From contig CAWINY010000007.1 in NCBI GenBank assembly GCA_963837635.1, forward strand, positions 868,001 to 932,000: DNA of 64,000 nt, read 5' to 3'. The notes below the pieces were generated by a model that searched no databases, was not told the origin of the DNA, and saw nothing but the letters and a program-made list of their open reading frames with translations. The position numbers and the translations under genes were made by a program. This document shows, piece by piece, positions 54,799 to 63,979 of the stretch (position 1 is its first letter; every line of letters begins with the position of its first letter). The stretch is from CAWINY01 sp963837635. Its GTDB lineage: Bacteria; Acidobacteriota; Terriglobia; Terriglobales; Acidobacteriaceae.

Positions 54799-55870
54799 AT
54801 GTCCGATGAGCTGAGCCACCGCGCGGCATGGCTGCCGGAAGCGGAATTTCTCCGTACGCTCTGCGGCGAACGGAAGCGAACGGAACGATCCGGCCGACCG
54901 TTTCTGCTGATGCTGTTTGATGGTGGCGGGCTGTTCGAGAAGGATGAAGTTGCGGCCGAGGTCGCCGCAGCGTTGGCGGAATCCACGCGGGATACTGATG
55001 TCATTGGCTGGTACAAAGACCATGCGATCCTGGCGGCTCTGTGCACCGAGATCACCGACGTCTCCACGGCCGAGCAAGTGTTATTCGTCAAGATGGCGGG
55101 TGCGATCGCCGATCGATTGCCCTCCAGACTCGCCGAGAAGATCTGGATTTCCGTGCACTGGTACCCGGAAGGGGCGGACAGCCAGAATGAAACCACCGAT
55201 TTTGTGCTGTACCCCGATCTGGAGCAGCGCGCTATAGCGAAAATGCCCGGCCGGGTGCTGAAGCGCGCCATGGATATCGCCGGTAGCGCGCTGGCCCTGT
55301 TTTGTTTCGCACCGATCCTCATGTTAATTGCGCTGGCCCTCAAGCTAACCTCACAGGGGCCGGTGCTCTTTAAGCAGTGCCGGGTAGGGCAGTATGGCCG
55401 AGAGTTTGAGTTCCTGAAATTCCGGACGATGTATGTCAATAATGATCACAACTTGCACAAGGATTACGTGACCAAGTTCATCGCTGGGAATGGCGAAGAC
55501 GTCGCCGGCCACGATGGGCAGCGCGTTTACAAGATGCGGAACGATCCGCATGGGCCGCATCTTGCGTCGCACCAGCCTGGATGAGCTGCCTCAGTTCTTT
55601 AACGTCCTGAGGGGAGACATGTCTTTGGTTGGACCGCGCCCCCCGATTCCTTACGAGGCAGAACTCTATAAGAGCTGGCACCGTCGCCGGATCCTGGAAG
55701 CCAAGCCGGGTATTACCGGGCTGTGGCAGGTAACCGGGCGCAGCCGGCTTACCTTCGACGAGATGGTTCGCCTTGATTTGGAGTACTGCCAGCAGGCTTG
55801 CTTGGGGTTGGATTTGTGGATCCTTTTGCGTACGCCGACCGCCGTACTTTCAGGCGATGGCGCCTGGTAG
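54799..55870 (+). pseudogene. Sugar transferase with degenerate GGDEF-like N-terminus, broken by one frameshift
   Basis: Undecaprenyl-phosphate sugar-1-phosphate transferases start exopolysaccharide synthesis. The N-terminal 150 residues (MSDELSHRAAWLPEAEFLRT... DTDVIGWYKDHAILAALCTE) look like a degenerate diguanylate cyclase (GGDEF) fold without the active loop. From RVLKRAMDIAGSALALFCFA the bacterial sugar transferase domain follows, with PVLFKQCRVGQYGREFEFLK and FRTMYVNN. At about 55550 the frame shifts: frame 1 ends at 55584, while the correct continuation (MGRILRRTSLDELPQFFNVL, RGDMSLVGPRPP, ITGLWQVTGRS) is in another frame to 55870. The break falls in the conserved NDP...RIGR region with bases missing, so either a real inactivation or an error. 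Confidence 0.85.
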
Positions 55871-56216
55871 TCTCGCATGGCCGTGATCCAGCGATCCGGC
55901 TTGCCGGACAACAGCGGCGTTACGGATCATGAAGAAGTTCAATCTGTCCTCTGCTCCTCCTCCCCCAGAAGCAATGGCCCAGCCTTCCTGTTGGGGATTC
56001 CGTCTCCAAATCAGTTTTGCGCACGAACTGAGCATTGGGCGGAGAGAATTCGCAGCGCAGCACGGGGATACAGAGTCCTTCCAGGACTCCATGTCCCCGC
56101 AGGCGATTTTGCGGTTTCTTGCAGGGACCGGAGACGTGCCCTGCCGGACACGGAACCCGATGATGGGTCCCTCTTGCTCCTAATCTCCTAGGTCCGGTGC
56201 CCTCCGTGGTGGCTCT
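55871..56216. other. Spacer after the sugar transferase, possibly with a small gene
   Basis: A frame from ATG 55929 to 56183 (84 codons, starting MKKFNLSSAPPPPEAMAQPS) and another from 55877 overlap it in a different frame. Neither has a ribosome site or recognisable content, so I do not call a gene. No repeat of the local families lies here. Confidence 0.4.
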
Positions 56217-56669
56217 TTAGGCAGCCGCGTGCTTCTGCTTGGCCATATATTGCTCATACCCCTGGAGGCTGAAGTACATGGCACGATCGAAGAACTGCTC
56301 CATTAACAGCAGCAACTCCAACTCTCCCAACAACTCCAAAGCCCGGTCGGCCACCGCCTCGGAGCGCAGGAAGTCCCACAGGTTCTCCTTGGTGATCACC
56401 ATCGCCCACATGAAATCGCTGGCCGTCACGCCTTGCTCGGCGCGGCGGGCGCCCAGGGCGGAGTAGAACTTATCAATCTCCACATCCGTCCGCTCGAGCA
56501 GCCACTCGCCCAGGTCGCGGTAGACTTGGTAGGTGCGTTCGCGCAGCTCCCCTTCCGGAACATTGTGGAAGGACTTGGTTTTATGGGAGCTCTTGACCCG
56601 CTCGGCCAGGGTCTGGGCAAGTTCCTCGGCGTGATTCTCGATCAGGCGAACAAACTTGAGTGCCAGCAT
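56217..56669 (-). CDS. RsbRD-N-like helical protein
   Basis: All-helical protein of 150 residues. From ATG 56669 (GGAGG about 8 bases upstream): MLALKFVRLIENHAEELAQT, then ERTYQVYRDLGEWLLERTDV, a central LLLLMEQFFDRAMYFSLQG, and a Lys/His-rich tail. The pattern resembles the N-terminal sensor domain of RsbRD-type regulators and of some histidine kinases (about 150 residues, helical bundle) without the STAS or kinase part. Such lone domains may sense or dock. Family assignment is tentative. Confidence 0.75.
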   Translation of the reverse strand: MLALKFVRLIENHAEELAQTLAERVKSSHKTKSFHNVPEGELRERTYQVYRDLGEWLLERTDVEIDKFYSALGARRAEQGVTASDFMWAMVITKENLWDFLRSEAVADRALELLGELELLLLMEQFFDRAMYFSLQGYEQYMAKQKHAAA

Positions 56670-56809
56670 ATAATCGCCTCCACGTTTCCACATTTGTGTT
56701 GAAACTTCGCCTACGTTGGGACTTCAGGCAGCATCGGTCGACCATTCGGATCTTGACGACTTTACCCCTTTATCTAGATGATCCACGGGCCGAGGTGAGT
56801 TGCCAAGAA

Positions 56810-56899
56810 ACGTTCTCCGTTCTCCGTTTCCTGTTCCGCAGGCTCCCACATTGAGCAGGAAGGGGGCACGGGAAACGGGAAACGGAGAACGGAGAACGT
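56810..56899. repeat. Inverted repeat upstream of mutS
   Basis: Arms 56810-56831 (ACGTTCTCCGTTCTCCGTTT) and 56877-56899 (its complement) are nearly perfect. The right arm ends 12 bases before the mutS -10 hexamer. A single related arm is at about 44324-44349, after the hydrolase gene. Confidence 0.8.
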
Positions 56900-56910
56900 T
56901 TACGAGCTGC

Positions 56911-56916
56911 TATACT
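56911..56916 (+). promoter_or_regulatory. Putative -10 hexamer TATACT of mutS
   Basis: TATACT 18 bases before the ATG; no strong -35. The 5' leader would be about 11 bases. Confidence 0.5.
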
Positions 56917-56933
56917 CGCTCCCGTTCCGGCCC

Positions 56934-59561
56934 ATGACTGAAGCCTCCACTCCCCTGATGCGACAGTATGCCGCGATCAAGAAAGAGCACCCCTCGGCGC
57001 TGCTGTTCTTTCGCCTGGGCGACTTTTACGAACTCTTTTTTGAGGACGCCATCACTGCTGCGCGCGAGCTGCAGATCACGCTGACCTCGCGCAACAAGGA
57101 AAAGGGCATCGCCGTGCCCATGTGCGGCGTGCCCTACCACGCCGCCGAGGGCTACATCTCCAAGCTCATCCGCAAGGGCTTCAAGGTCGCCATCTGCGAG
57201 CAGATGGAAGACCCCAGGCTGGCGAAAACGCTGGTGCGCCGGGAGGTGACTCGCGTGGTCACCCCGGGCACTGCCGCCGACGCCTCGCTCAGTTCGGAGG
57301 AAAACAACTTCCTTGCTGCCATGGCGAGCGTGGGCGAGGGCGTCGGCTTTGCCGCGCTCGATCTTTCCACCGGCGAATTCCGCGCCACCGAGTTCCGCGG
57401 CGAAGGCGCCGGCCAGCGAGTCCTGGACGAACTCGAGCAACTGCACCCGCGGGAAGTTCTGTTCGCATCTTCCCTGCCCTTGTTCGTTTCGGCGGCTGCT
57501 TCTTCGCAGATGCCACGCTGGGCCGAGACCCCGCTGGACGACTGGATCTTCGCCCCGGACTACGCCCTGCCGCAGCTAGAAAACCACTTTGGCGTGCTCT
57601 CGTTGGAAGGCTTCGGCCTGGCCGGCAAGACGGCGGCGGCGTGCGCCGCCGGGGCCATCCTGCACTATGTCCGCACCACCCAGCGCGGCACGCTCGATCA
57701 CGTGGACCGCATCGGCTTCTACCAGCACCAGAACTGCCTGGTGCTGGACGCGGTCACGGTGCGCAACCTTGAGCTGATCGAACCGGCGCAGGCCGGCGGC
57801 GACGGCCTCACCCTGTTCCGCGCGCTGGATGAGACCATCACCCCGATGGGCAAACGCCTGTTGCGCTCCTGGATGCTGCGGCCTTCGATCGATCCGGCGG
57901 AAATCATTGCCCGGCTGGACGCGGTCGAGTCGCTGGTCGGCGACATGATCGCCCGCGAAGGATTGCGCCGTTCGCTGGACGGCATCCTCGACATCGAGCG
58001 CCTGCTGAGCAAAGTCACCCTGGAGACTGCGCACGCTCGTGACCTGCTGGCGCTGGCGGCATCGCTGGCGAAGCTCCCCGGCGTGCGCGAGAGCGTGGCA
58101 CGCTTCCACGCGGAGCGGCTCTCGACCTTGCACGCCGGCATTGACAGCCTCGAAGACCTGCACCAGCGCATCGAGAGCACCATCACCCCGGAGCCGCCCC
58201 TGAGCTTTGCCGATGGCGGCGTGATCCGCACCGGCGTGGATGCCGAACTCGACGAGTTGCGCGACCTCAGCCGCAACAGCAAGCGATATCTGGCACAGGT
58301 GGAAGAGCGCGAGCGCAAGCGCACCGGCATCGGCTCACTCAAGCTGAAGTTCAACAATGTTTTCGGGTACTACATCGAGATCAGCAAGGCCAACCTGCAT
58401 CTGGCGCCGGGCGATTATGAGCGCAAGCAGACGCTGGTCGGCGCCGAGCGCTTCACCACCCCCGAGCTGAAGGAATACGAGGCCAAGATCCTCGACGCGC
58501 AGGAGAAGATCGTCGAAATCGAGCGGCGCATCTTCGCCGAGCTGCGCGCCGCCGTGGCCGCCGAGGCGCGGCGCATCCGGCAGACCGCGCTGGCGCTGGC
58601 GGAGGTCGATGTGCTCGCCAACCTGGCGCATCTTGCCGCCAATCGCGGCTACTGCCGTCCGCAGTTCGATGGCAACGACGATAAAGAAGCCTCGGGCGAC
58701 ATCGAGCTGGTCGAAGGCCGCCACCCGGTGGTCGAGCGCAGCGAGCTGACCGGCTCGAACGAGCGCTTCGTCCCCAACGACCTGTTCCTCAATGCCAGCA
58801 CCCACAACATCCTGCTGCTCACCGGCCCGAACATGGGCGGCAAGAGTACCTATCTAAGGCAGGCCGCGCTGCTGGCCATCCTCGCCCAGATGGGCTCGTT
58901 CGTGCCTGCGCGCTCCATGCGGCTGGGCGTGGTGGACCGCATCTTCACCCGCATCGGCGCCAGCGACAACCTGGCGCGCGGCCGCTCGACCTTCATGGTC
59001 GAGATGACCGAGACCGCCGCCATCCTCAACACCGCCACGCCGCGCTCGCTCGTCCTGCTGGACGAAGTGGGGCGGGGCACTTCGACCTATGACGGCCTCG
59101 CCATCGCCTGGGCGGCGGTGGAGTACCTCCACGCCCGGGTGCGCGCCAAGACGCTGTTCGCCACGCACTACCACGAACTTACGGAGCTGGCCGAGCGCCT
59201 CACCGGGGTGCAGAACTATCACGTGTCGGTGAAGGAGAACGCGGGCGGCATCGTCTTCCTGCGCAAAGTGGAGGCCGGCGCGGCCGACCGCAGCTACGGC
59301 ATCGAGGTGGCCAAGCTCGCGGGCCTGCCCATGGACGTGGTCGAGCGCGCCCGCGAAGTCCTGGCCGAACACGAGAGCGCGGAACATCGCTTCACCGAAC
59401 AGGCAGCCAAAGATGAAATTGAGCCTTCAAGCGTGCAGTTGACGATGTTCACGCCGCTAAGCCAGCAGGTTGTGGATAAGCTGCGGGCGCTCGACCTGAA
59501 CCGGCTGACTCCGCTGGAGGCGCTGAATATTCTGAACCAGCTTAAGAAGGAAATTGAGTGA
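56934..59561 (+). CDS. mutS: DNA mismatch repair protein MutS
   Basis: Recognises mismatches and recruits MutL. The 875 residues have mismatch-binding F31-Y32-E33 (FFRLGDFYELFFEDA), a connector domain, the lever/clamp (GYYIEISKANLHLAPGDYER) and the ATPase domain with Walker A GPNMGGKST at 631-639, MVEMTETAAIL, LLDEVGRGTSTYDG and TLFATHYHELTEL. The C-terminal part ends in a short helix-turn-helix tail (LTPLEALNILNQLKKEIE). The start is secure from the conserved N-terminus. No mutL in the window. Confidence 0.98.
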   Translation: MTEASTPLMRQYAAIKKEHPSALLFFRLGDFYELFFEDAITAARELQITLTSRNKEKGIAVPMCGVPYHAAEGYISKLIRKGFKVAICEQMEDPRLAKTLVRREVTRVVTPGTAADASLSSEENNFLAAMASVGEGVGFAALDLSTGEFRATEFRGEGAGQRVLDELEQLHPREVLFASSLPLFVSAAASSQMPRWAETPLDDWIFAPDYALPQLENHFGVLSLEGFGLAGKTAAACAAGAILHYVRTTQRGTLDHVDRIGFYQHQNCLVLDAVTVRNLELIEPAQAGGDGLTLFRALDETITPMGKRLLRSWMLRPSIDPAEIIARLDAVESLVGDMIAREGLRRSLDGILDIERLLSKVTLETAHARDLLALAASLAKLPGVRESVARFHAERLSTLHAGIDSLEDLHQRIESTITPEPPLSFADGGVIRTGVDAELDELRDLSRNSKRYLAQVEERERKRTGIGSLKLKFNNVFGYYIEISKANLHLAPGDYERKQTLVGAERFTTPELKEYEAKILDAQEKIVEIERRIFAELRAAVAAEARRIRQTALALAEVDVLANLAHLAANRGYCRPQFDGNDDKEASGDIELVEGRHPVVERSELTGSNERFVPNDLFLNASTHNILLLTGPNMGGKSTYLRQAALLAILAQMGSFVPARSMRLGVVDRIFTRIGASDNLARGRSTFMVEMTETAAILNTATPRSLVLLDEVGRGTSTYDGLAIAWAAVEYLHARVRAKTLFATHYHELTELAERLTGVQNYHVSVKENAGGIVFLRKVEAGAADRSYGIEVAKLAGLPMDVVERAREVLAEHESAEHRFTEQAAKDEIEPSSVQLTMFTPLSQQVVDKLRALDLNRLTPLEALNILNQLKKEIE

Positions 59562-59593
59562 GGCGCGAGACATCGGATGGTGCTCAATTCTGG

Positions 59594-59764
59594 GTTGCCC
59601 CACCCTTGTCGCTCGCGGGGTTCGAGCGACAGGGTGGGCTGACATCTGCTACCCCGTCGCGGCGTGACTGCAGGACTGAAGCGCTTTCACCAGGCTCGTT
59701 GCCTTCAAAGCAATCAGCGCCCACCCTATCGCTCCAAAACCGGGAGCGATAAGGGTAGGGCAAC
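59594..59764. repeat. MITE-like element 1 (ends GTTGCCC...GGGCAAC)
   Basis: Outer ends GTTGCCCCACCCTTGTCGCTC and its near complement at 59719-59764, each with an internal hairpin, enclose a variable core of about 80 bases. A second element in the opposite orientation lies at 62372-62588. No protein is encoded. Confidence 0.8.
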
Positions 59765-59831
59765 CTCGGGGATGCTATGTCTGAAAGGTTGGGCCAGCCC
59801 CCGCACTTCAGTTAGAAACCACAGATGATCG

Positions 59832-60461
59832 CTATGCTCTCAGGAGGGGGCTGACAAATCGCGCGGTATCGGTCGTCTTTAACGAAATGCAGTACGTAAT
59901 CTCATTTGCTGAGGCTTGCGGATCTAGCGTCTTGCTTGGAACCTTTATGACCATGAGTTCTTCAACGACCGACGTTCCTCGCAAGGGCCGGGATCGGATG
60001 GCTTTCAGGGTGGATGCAAGCTGACGATTGTTCGGATCGATCGTAAGAGGGCAGTGGGCAATGATTTCCGCTACGACCGGTACGATTGTAGCCCATTTTA
60101 CCTCGTCGATCGCCGGTGGCCCGCCGAAATACGCAAAGAGATCATTAAGCTGCTCCCTGACGGTATTTAGCGAAAGGGCGGCGGTCAGGTCCGCCACGAG
60201 AGTTGTATTGTCCTTTTTTCCCAGATGGTCGGCGATGATGTTGTGGGCATCGGCCAGGATCGAGGCGCCGGCGGGTGAACGATCGATATCTGGATGCATG
60301 GTCCAGTCACAATAGAATTTCAGCAAGGAAAAATGTTTTCGATCACCTTTGGGTGCTCTGCCGACAAGCTTGCGCGCTAGTGTGAAAAGATGCTGGACGT
60401 TCGCTTCGTTCACCGGCCCAGCAATCAGCCCAGCTATCTTGTTCAGAATTTCGTCGTTCAT
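59832..60461 (-). CDS. Hypothetical protein next to IS1380
   Basis: Not recognised. From ATG 60461 (GGAAAG about 7 bases upstream) it is 209 residues: MNDEILNKIAGLIAGPVNEA, KLVGRAPKGDRKHFSLLKFY, ADHLGKKDNTTLVADLTAAL, and a beta-like C-terminus TSVVEELMVIKVPSKTLDPQ. No signal peptide or membrane segment. The frame extends further upstream but the ribosome site marks this ATG. Base composition is slightly lower in GC than its neighbours. It is bracketed by MITE-like elements and an insertion sequence, so horizontal acquisition or a mobile cargo role is possible. Confidence 0.7.
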   Translation of the reverse strand: MNDEILNKIAGLIAGPVNEANVQHLFTLARKLVGRAPKGDRKHFSLLKFYCDWTMHPDIDRSPAGASILADAHNIIADHLGKKDNTTLVADLTAALSLNTVREQLNDLFAYFGGPPAIDEVKWATIVPVVAEIIAHCPLTIDPNNRQLASTLKAIRSRPLRGTSVVEELMVIKVPSKTLDPQASANEITYCISLKTTDTARFVSPLLRA

Positions 60462-60675
60462 GATTATCTTTCCGGCGTCATTCGCCACTATTCTGTTCCA
60501 TGAGAATTGACAGGCAGCCAAAGACGCACTTCTGTGCGCGGAATACATCCATTATAGTAAGCGTTGAACCATCACCGTCCGAGTCGAGATTGAGATGGTG
60601 TCCACATTTTTAGATTGTGGACACAATCCGCAAGAGTTGGTGGATGGGGGGCTGGCCCACCCTTTCGCATCACCA

Positions 60676-62371
60676 CCTAGCCCGGATAATTCGCGAAGTT
60701 GAAGACGCGAGAAGCCTCTTCTGCTACAAACATGTTGCTGAGACAGTGTTTGTGGTAACAGGAAAGGCTTCTGCGTGTTCGACGATAGCACGACACAGTG
60801 TTTGTTGTTCGCTGAGAGTTTTGCCAAGCCCGCCGCGTTGCAGTTCGATCAACGGCAAGGCAGTTCCGATGGCGGAGCCATCCTGCTGAAGGCGGCTGAC
60901 CGCCGCTACGGATTGATCCGGAGTTTGGCCGAATGTCTGCGCGATAAGCGGCAAGCCGGCAAGGTCGATCATTCTTTGCGCGAGTTGTTGGCACAGCGCG
61001 TGTTCTCGATTGCCTGCGGCTATCCGGATGCCAACGACTCGGCCCGCCTGTCTGCCGACCCCATTCACAAGATGTTGCTCGACCGCGATCCGGTGGCGGG
61101 CCGCGATCTGGCTTCGCAGCCAACCCTGTCGCGCTTTGAAAACGCCATTCGCCCAAGGGAACTCTACCGTTTGGGTGAAGCACTGGCCGATAGCGTGATC
61201 GGGCGCCATGCCCAGCGGTTGCGCGGACGCGCCCGCCGCGTCACCATCGACCTGGATCCAACCGACGACCCCACCCACGGCGCCCAGCAGCTATCGTTCT
61301 TCAACGGACACTATGACAGCTGGTGCTACCTGCCGGTGATGGGATTTGTGAGCTTCAACGACGAAGCCGAACAGTACCTATGCGCGGCGGTGCTGCGTCC
61401 CGGCAACGTGACCGCCGTGGTAGGAGCGATGGGAATTTTGCGTCGCCTGCTGAATATGATCCACTATTGCTTTCCGGGTGCGCGGATCCGCGTGCGCCTC
61501 GACGGCGGTTTCGCGCATCCCGATCTGCTCGACTTCCTGGATGCAGAGCCCAACCTTGAGTACGTCATTGCGATGGCCAAAAACGCGGTGTTGAAGCGCA
61601 AGGCCAAACCAGCCATGCGGCAGGCCCGCCGGCTCTCGCGGCAGAGCGGAAAGACCGAACACATTTACGGCGAAGCCAACTATGCGGCCCAAACGTGGCC
61701 GCAACAACGTCGCATCATCATCAAGGCCGAGGTGGTGCGTGCCGAGGGTAAGAAGCCGAAAGATAATCCGCGCTTTGTCATCACCAACATGAAGCAGAGT
61801 CCGCAATGGCTCTATGAAAAGGTGTACTGCCAGCGTGGCGAAATAGAGAATCGAATAAAAGAACTGCACGATCTCCAGATCGACCGCACCAGTTGCAGCG
61901 ACTTCTGGGCGAACCAGCTCCGCGTGCTGCTCACCGCTGCCGCCTACGTCCTGATGCAGGAACTACGGCTGCAAGCCGCGCACACCAGCTGTGCGCGAGC
62001 TCAGGTCTGGACCCTCCGGGAACGGTTGCTGAAACTGGGTGCCCGGGTGCTGGTTTCGGTTCGCCGCGTGGTCGTACACCTGCCCGCGTCGTTCCCGTTC
62101 CTGCCCACCTTCCGGCAAGTGGCGCTGGCACTGGGCGCCTCGCCCGGATAACGCGGCCTCGCAACGCCCCGAAACATAAGTTTCAAATGTTGCGCAAAAT
62201 GGCGTACGAGGGAAAGCTTTGCTCGAAAAGCCACGCCATACCCATTTCGCACACACCCAAGCTCGTCGTCCCCGGTGATCCAACGAACATCACGCAGCAA
62301 CGCGCATCTTCGCCGCAAAATCGCGGCGCCGACTACCGCTCGCGGCACCTTCACGAATAGTGCAGGCTAGG
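60676..62371 (+). mobile_element. IS1380-family insertion sequence (complete, 1696 bp)
   Basis: Left end 60676-60698 (CCTAGCCCGGATAATTCGCG) and right end 62349-62371 form imperfect terminal inverted repeats (18 of 23 match). It contains one transposase gene. The flanking bases (CACCA on the left, GTTGC on the right) are not a visible target duplication. The right end touches the MITE-like element 2 exactly. The remaining non-coding part (62152-62348) has no gene. Confidence 0.9.
60775..62151 (+). CDS. IS1380-family transposase
   Basis: DDE transposase of 458 residues starting at GTG 60775. The N-terminal AALQFDQRQGSSDGGAILLK is the family opening. It is followed by IACGYPDANDSARLSADPIH, SQPTLSRFENAI, TIDLDPTDDPTHGAQQLSFF with the first catalytic Asp region, RLDGGFAHPDLLDFLDAEPN with the second, and the CQRGEIENRIKELHDLQIDR segment with the catalytic Glu. 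The frame is open and motifs look complete, so the element may be active. Confidence 0.95.
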   Translation: MFDDSTTQCLLFAESFAKPAALQFDQRQGSSDGGAILLKAADRRYGLIRSLAECLRDKRQAGKVDHSLRELLAQRVFSIACGYPDANDSARLSADPIHKMLLDRDPVAGRDLASQPTLSRFENAIRPRELYRLGEALADSVIGRHAQRLRGRARRVTIDLDPTDDPTHGAQQLSFFNGHYDSWCYLPVMGFVSFNDEAEQYLCAAVLRPGNVTAVVGAMGILRRLLNMIHYCFPGARIRVRLDGGFAHPDLLDFLDAEPNLEYVIAMAKNAVLKRKAKPAMRQARRLSRQSGKTEHIYGEANYAAQTWPQQRRIIIKAEVVRAEGKKPKDNPRFVITNMKQSPQWLYEKVYCQRGEIENRIKELHDLQIDRTSCSDFWANQLRVLLTAAAYVLMQELRLQAAHTSCARAQVWTLRERLLKLGARVLVSVRRVVVHLPASFPFLPTFRQVALALGASPG

Positions 62372-62588
62372 GTTGCCCCACCCTTATCGCTCCCGCTTTT
62401 GGAGCGATAGGGTGGGCAGCGAAGCTGATCTACCCGCCTGACCAAAGACGTCCACCTGCATGTGCGCCGTCCTCTGCGACTCTGCCCGGTGAAAACCGGT
62501 TAACACGACAGAAATCTGCTGCACCACCATTGGCAGATGTGCGCCCACCCTGTCGCTCGAAACCCGCGAGCGACAAGGGTGGGGCAAC
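62372..62588. repeat. MITE-like element 2 (ends GTTGCCC...GGGCAAC), opposite orientation to element 1
   Basis: The left end GTTGCCCCACCCTTATCGCTC with hairpin ATCGCTCC/GGAGCGAT matches the right end of element 1; its right end with GTCGCTCG/CGAGCGAC matches the left end of element 1. The core differs in length and sequence. It starts at the base right after IS1380. A partial PHIC-like GGCAGATGTG lies near 62532. Confidence 0.8.
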
Positions 62589-62756
62589 CTCTTACATGGT
62601 TCTGCCGTGGAACGGGCTTGAATGGCCCACCCGCCCTACCATCGGGACACTGCCCAGAAATGACTCTGAGACGAGGAAAGTAACCTTCCCTCGGTATGCC
62701 CATTCCGATAACATCTTTCGTGCTGGCCCCAGGCGGCGGGCATGGAGGTCGCAGGA

Positions 62757-63050
62757 ATGATTCAGCAAAGTTTTACTTGTGACATCTGCGGCATCGACAA
62801 GAAGGAGGCTAATCACTGGTTTATGGCCTTCGAAGAGAAAGGCACACTGAAATTCGGCGCCTGGGGTGCGCTAAACCGCAAACGCCACGTGAAGCACCTC
62901 TGCGGACAGAGATGCGTGCATCGATTTCTTGATGATTTTTTGGCTGGACATTCCACAAACGAAGGTCCGCCCGACGCATCTGCAGAAGTTGGCGAGAATG
63001 CCCCCAGCGGCCAAACTGACGATCGAGAGATGGAATTGCCTGTGGAGTGA
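62757..63050 (+). CDS. Small protein with two CxxC-like zinc knuckle motifs
   Basis: Not recognised. From ATG 62757 (GGAGG 8 bases upstream) it has 97 residues: MIQQSFTCDICGIDKKEANH, then WFMAFEEKGTLKFGAWGA, and KHLCGQRCVHRFLDDFLAGH. CDIC and CGQRC (Cys-x3-Cys) would form a zinc site linking the two halves, a compact zinc-ribbon-like fold. The C-terminal 30 residues are acidic and flexible. Proteins of this form are seen in Acidobacteria near accessory genes; function unknown. Confidence 0.75.
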   Translation: MIQQSFTCDICGIDKKEANHWFMAFEEKGTLKFGAWGALNRKRHVKHLCGQRCVHRFLDDFLAGHSTNEGPPDASAEVGENAPSGQTDDREMELPVE

Positions 63051-63087
63051 CGCCCAAGACCCTAAAAGCGTGGTTGGCACTTCCTAG

Positions 63088-63979
63088 AGCGTGTTTCATA
63101 AACAGCGCCTCAGCGTAATCCAGAAACAGGCAAGGTAGAAGAAGGCGCGGTAGGTGGAGAGCAGATGCTCATGACGAACCAGCAATCGGCGGAACTGGCC
63201 AAGCCATGCATTGGTTCGCTCCACGATCCAGCGACGCAGATACCGCCGCAGTTTACGGCCATCTTCGTAGCGCCGTTCCTTGTTGTTCTTGCGGTAGGGC
63301 GCAATCAGCTCGATGCCTCGCTTCTTCAGTCGCTCACGCAGCGGGTCGGAGTCATAACCACGGTCAGCGATTATGCGCTCGGGCTTTTGCCGCGGCCGTC
63401 CTTTCGGGCGCGGGACGCGGACTTCGGCGAGCGTGGCTTCCGCAAGCGTAACTTCTGCCGGAGAGGCACTTTCCAGCCGAACTCCCAGCGGAAGACCTTG
63501 ACCGTCGACCAGTACCATCCACTTCGTTCCCTTGCCCCGCTTGGTTTTACCGACGGCAGCGCCCCTTTTTTTGCCGGCGCGAAGCTGCCGTCCAGGAAGG
63601 TCTCGTCCCACTGGAGCAGCCCTTCCTCATCCAGCGCACCGAGCAAGGCGCGCCACGCATTCAGCCAGACGCCTTCATCTTCCCATTGCTTCAACCGCCG
63701 CCAGCAGGTCGCGGGTGAGGGGAACTCGTCCGGCAGAAACCGCCATGCCGCTCCGGTTTGCAGAATCCACAGAATGCCTTCAAAACAGGCCCGGTTCGGT
63801 GCCCACGGTCGCCCCCGGTTGTCCCGCCGGCGCTTCGGTTCGGGAAGCAAAGGTTCAATCAGTTGCCACTGCTCGTCCGTCAACAGCTTCTGCCGCTTCT
63901 TCATGACAGAAGCTCATCAGTTCACCCGCCTCGTACGTAAGTACCTAAGCTGAGGCCGAACCTATTTATGAAACACGCT
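63088..63979 (-). mobile_element. IS5-family (IS427-like) insertion sequence, complete, 892 bp
   Basis: The ends AGCGTGTTTCATAAA (63088-63102) and TTTATGAAACACGCT (63965-63979) are perfect inverted repeats, flanked on both sides by CTAG, the probable target duplication (63084-63087 and 63980-63983). It is transcribed on the minus strand and has the two overlapping reading frames typical of this group. Confidence 0.93.
63096..63904 (-). CDS. IS5-type transposase, two frames joined by a programmed -1 frameshift
   Basis: The first frame (63371-63904) encodes MKKRQKLLTDEQWQLIEPLL, then PWAPNRACFEGILWILQTGA, and continues to DGSFAPAKKG. The second frame (63096-63611) starts in the overlap and holds KTKRGKGTKWMVLVDGQGLP, RIIADRGYDSDPLRERLKKR and the end with YRAFFYLACFWITLRR. 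The overlap contains GCAAAAAAAGGGG; a -1 slip on the A7-G run joins AKK to the GAAVGKTKRGKG reading. The DDE residues are split between the frames (D in DGSFAPAK, D in ADRGYDSD, E after the Y-R motif). Known for this IS group; expected to yield the fused active enzyme. Confidence 0.93.
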
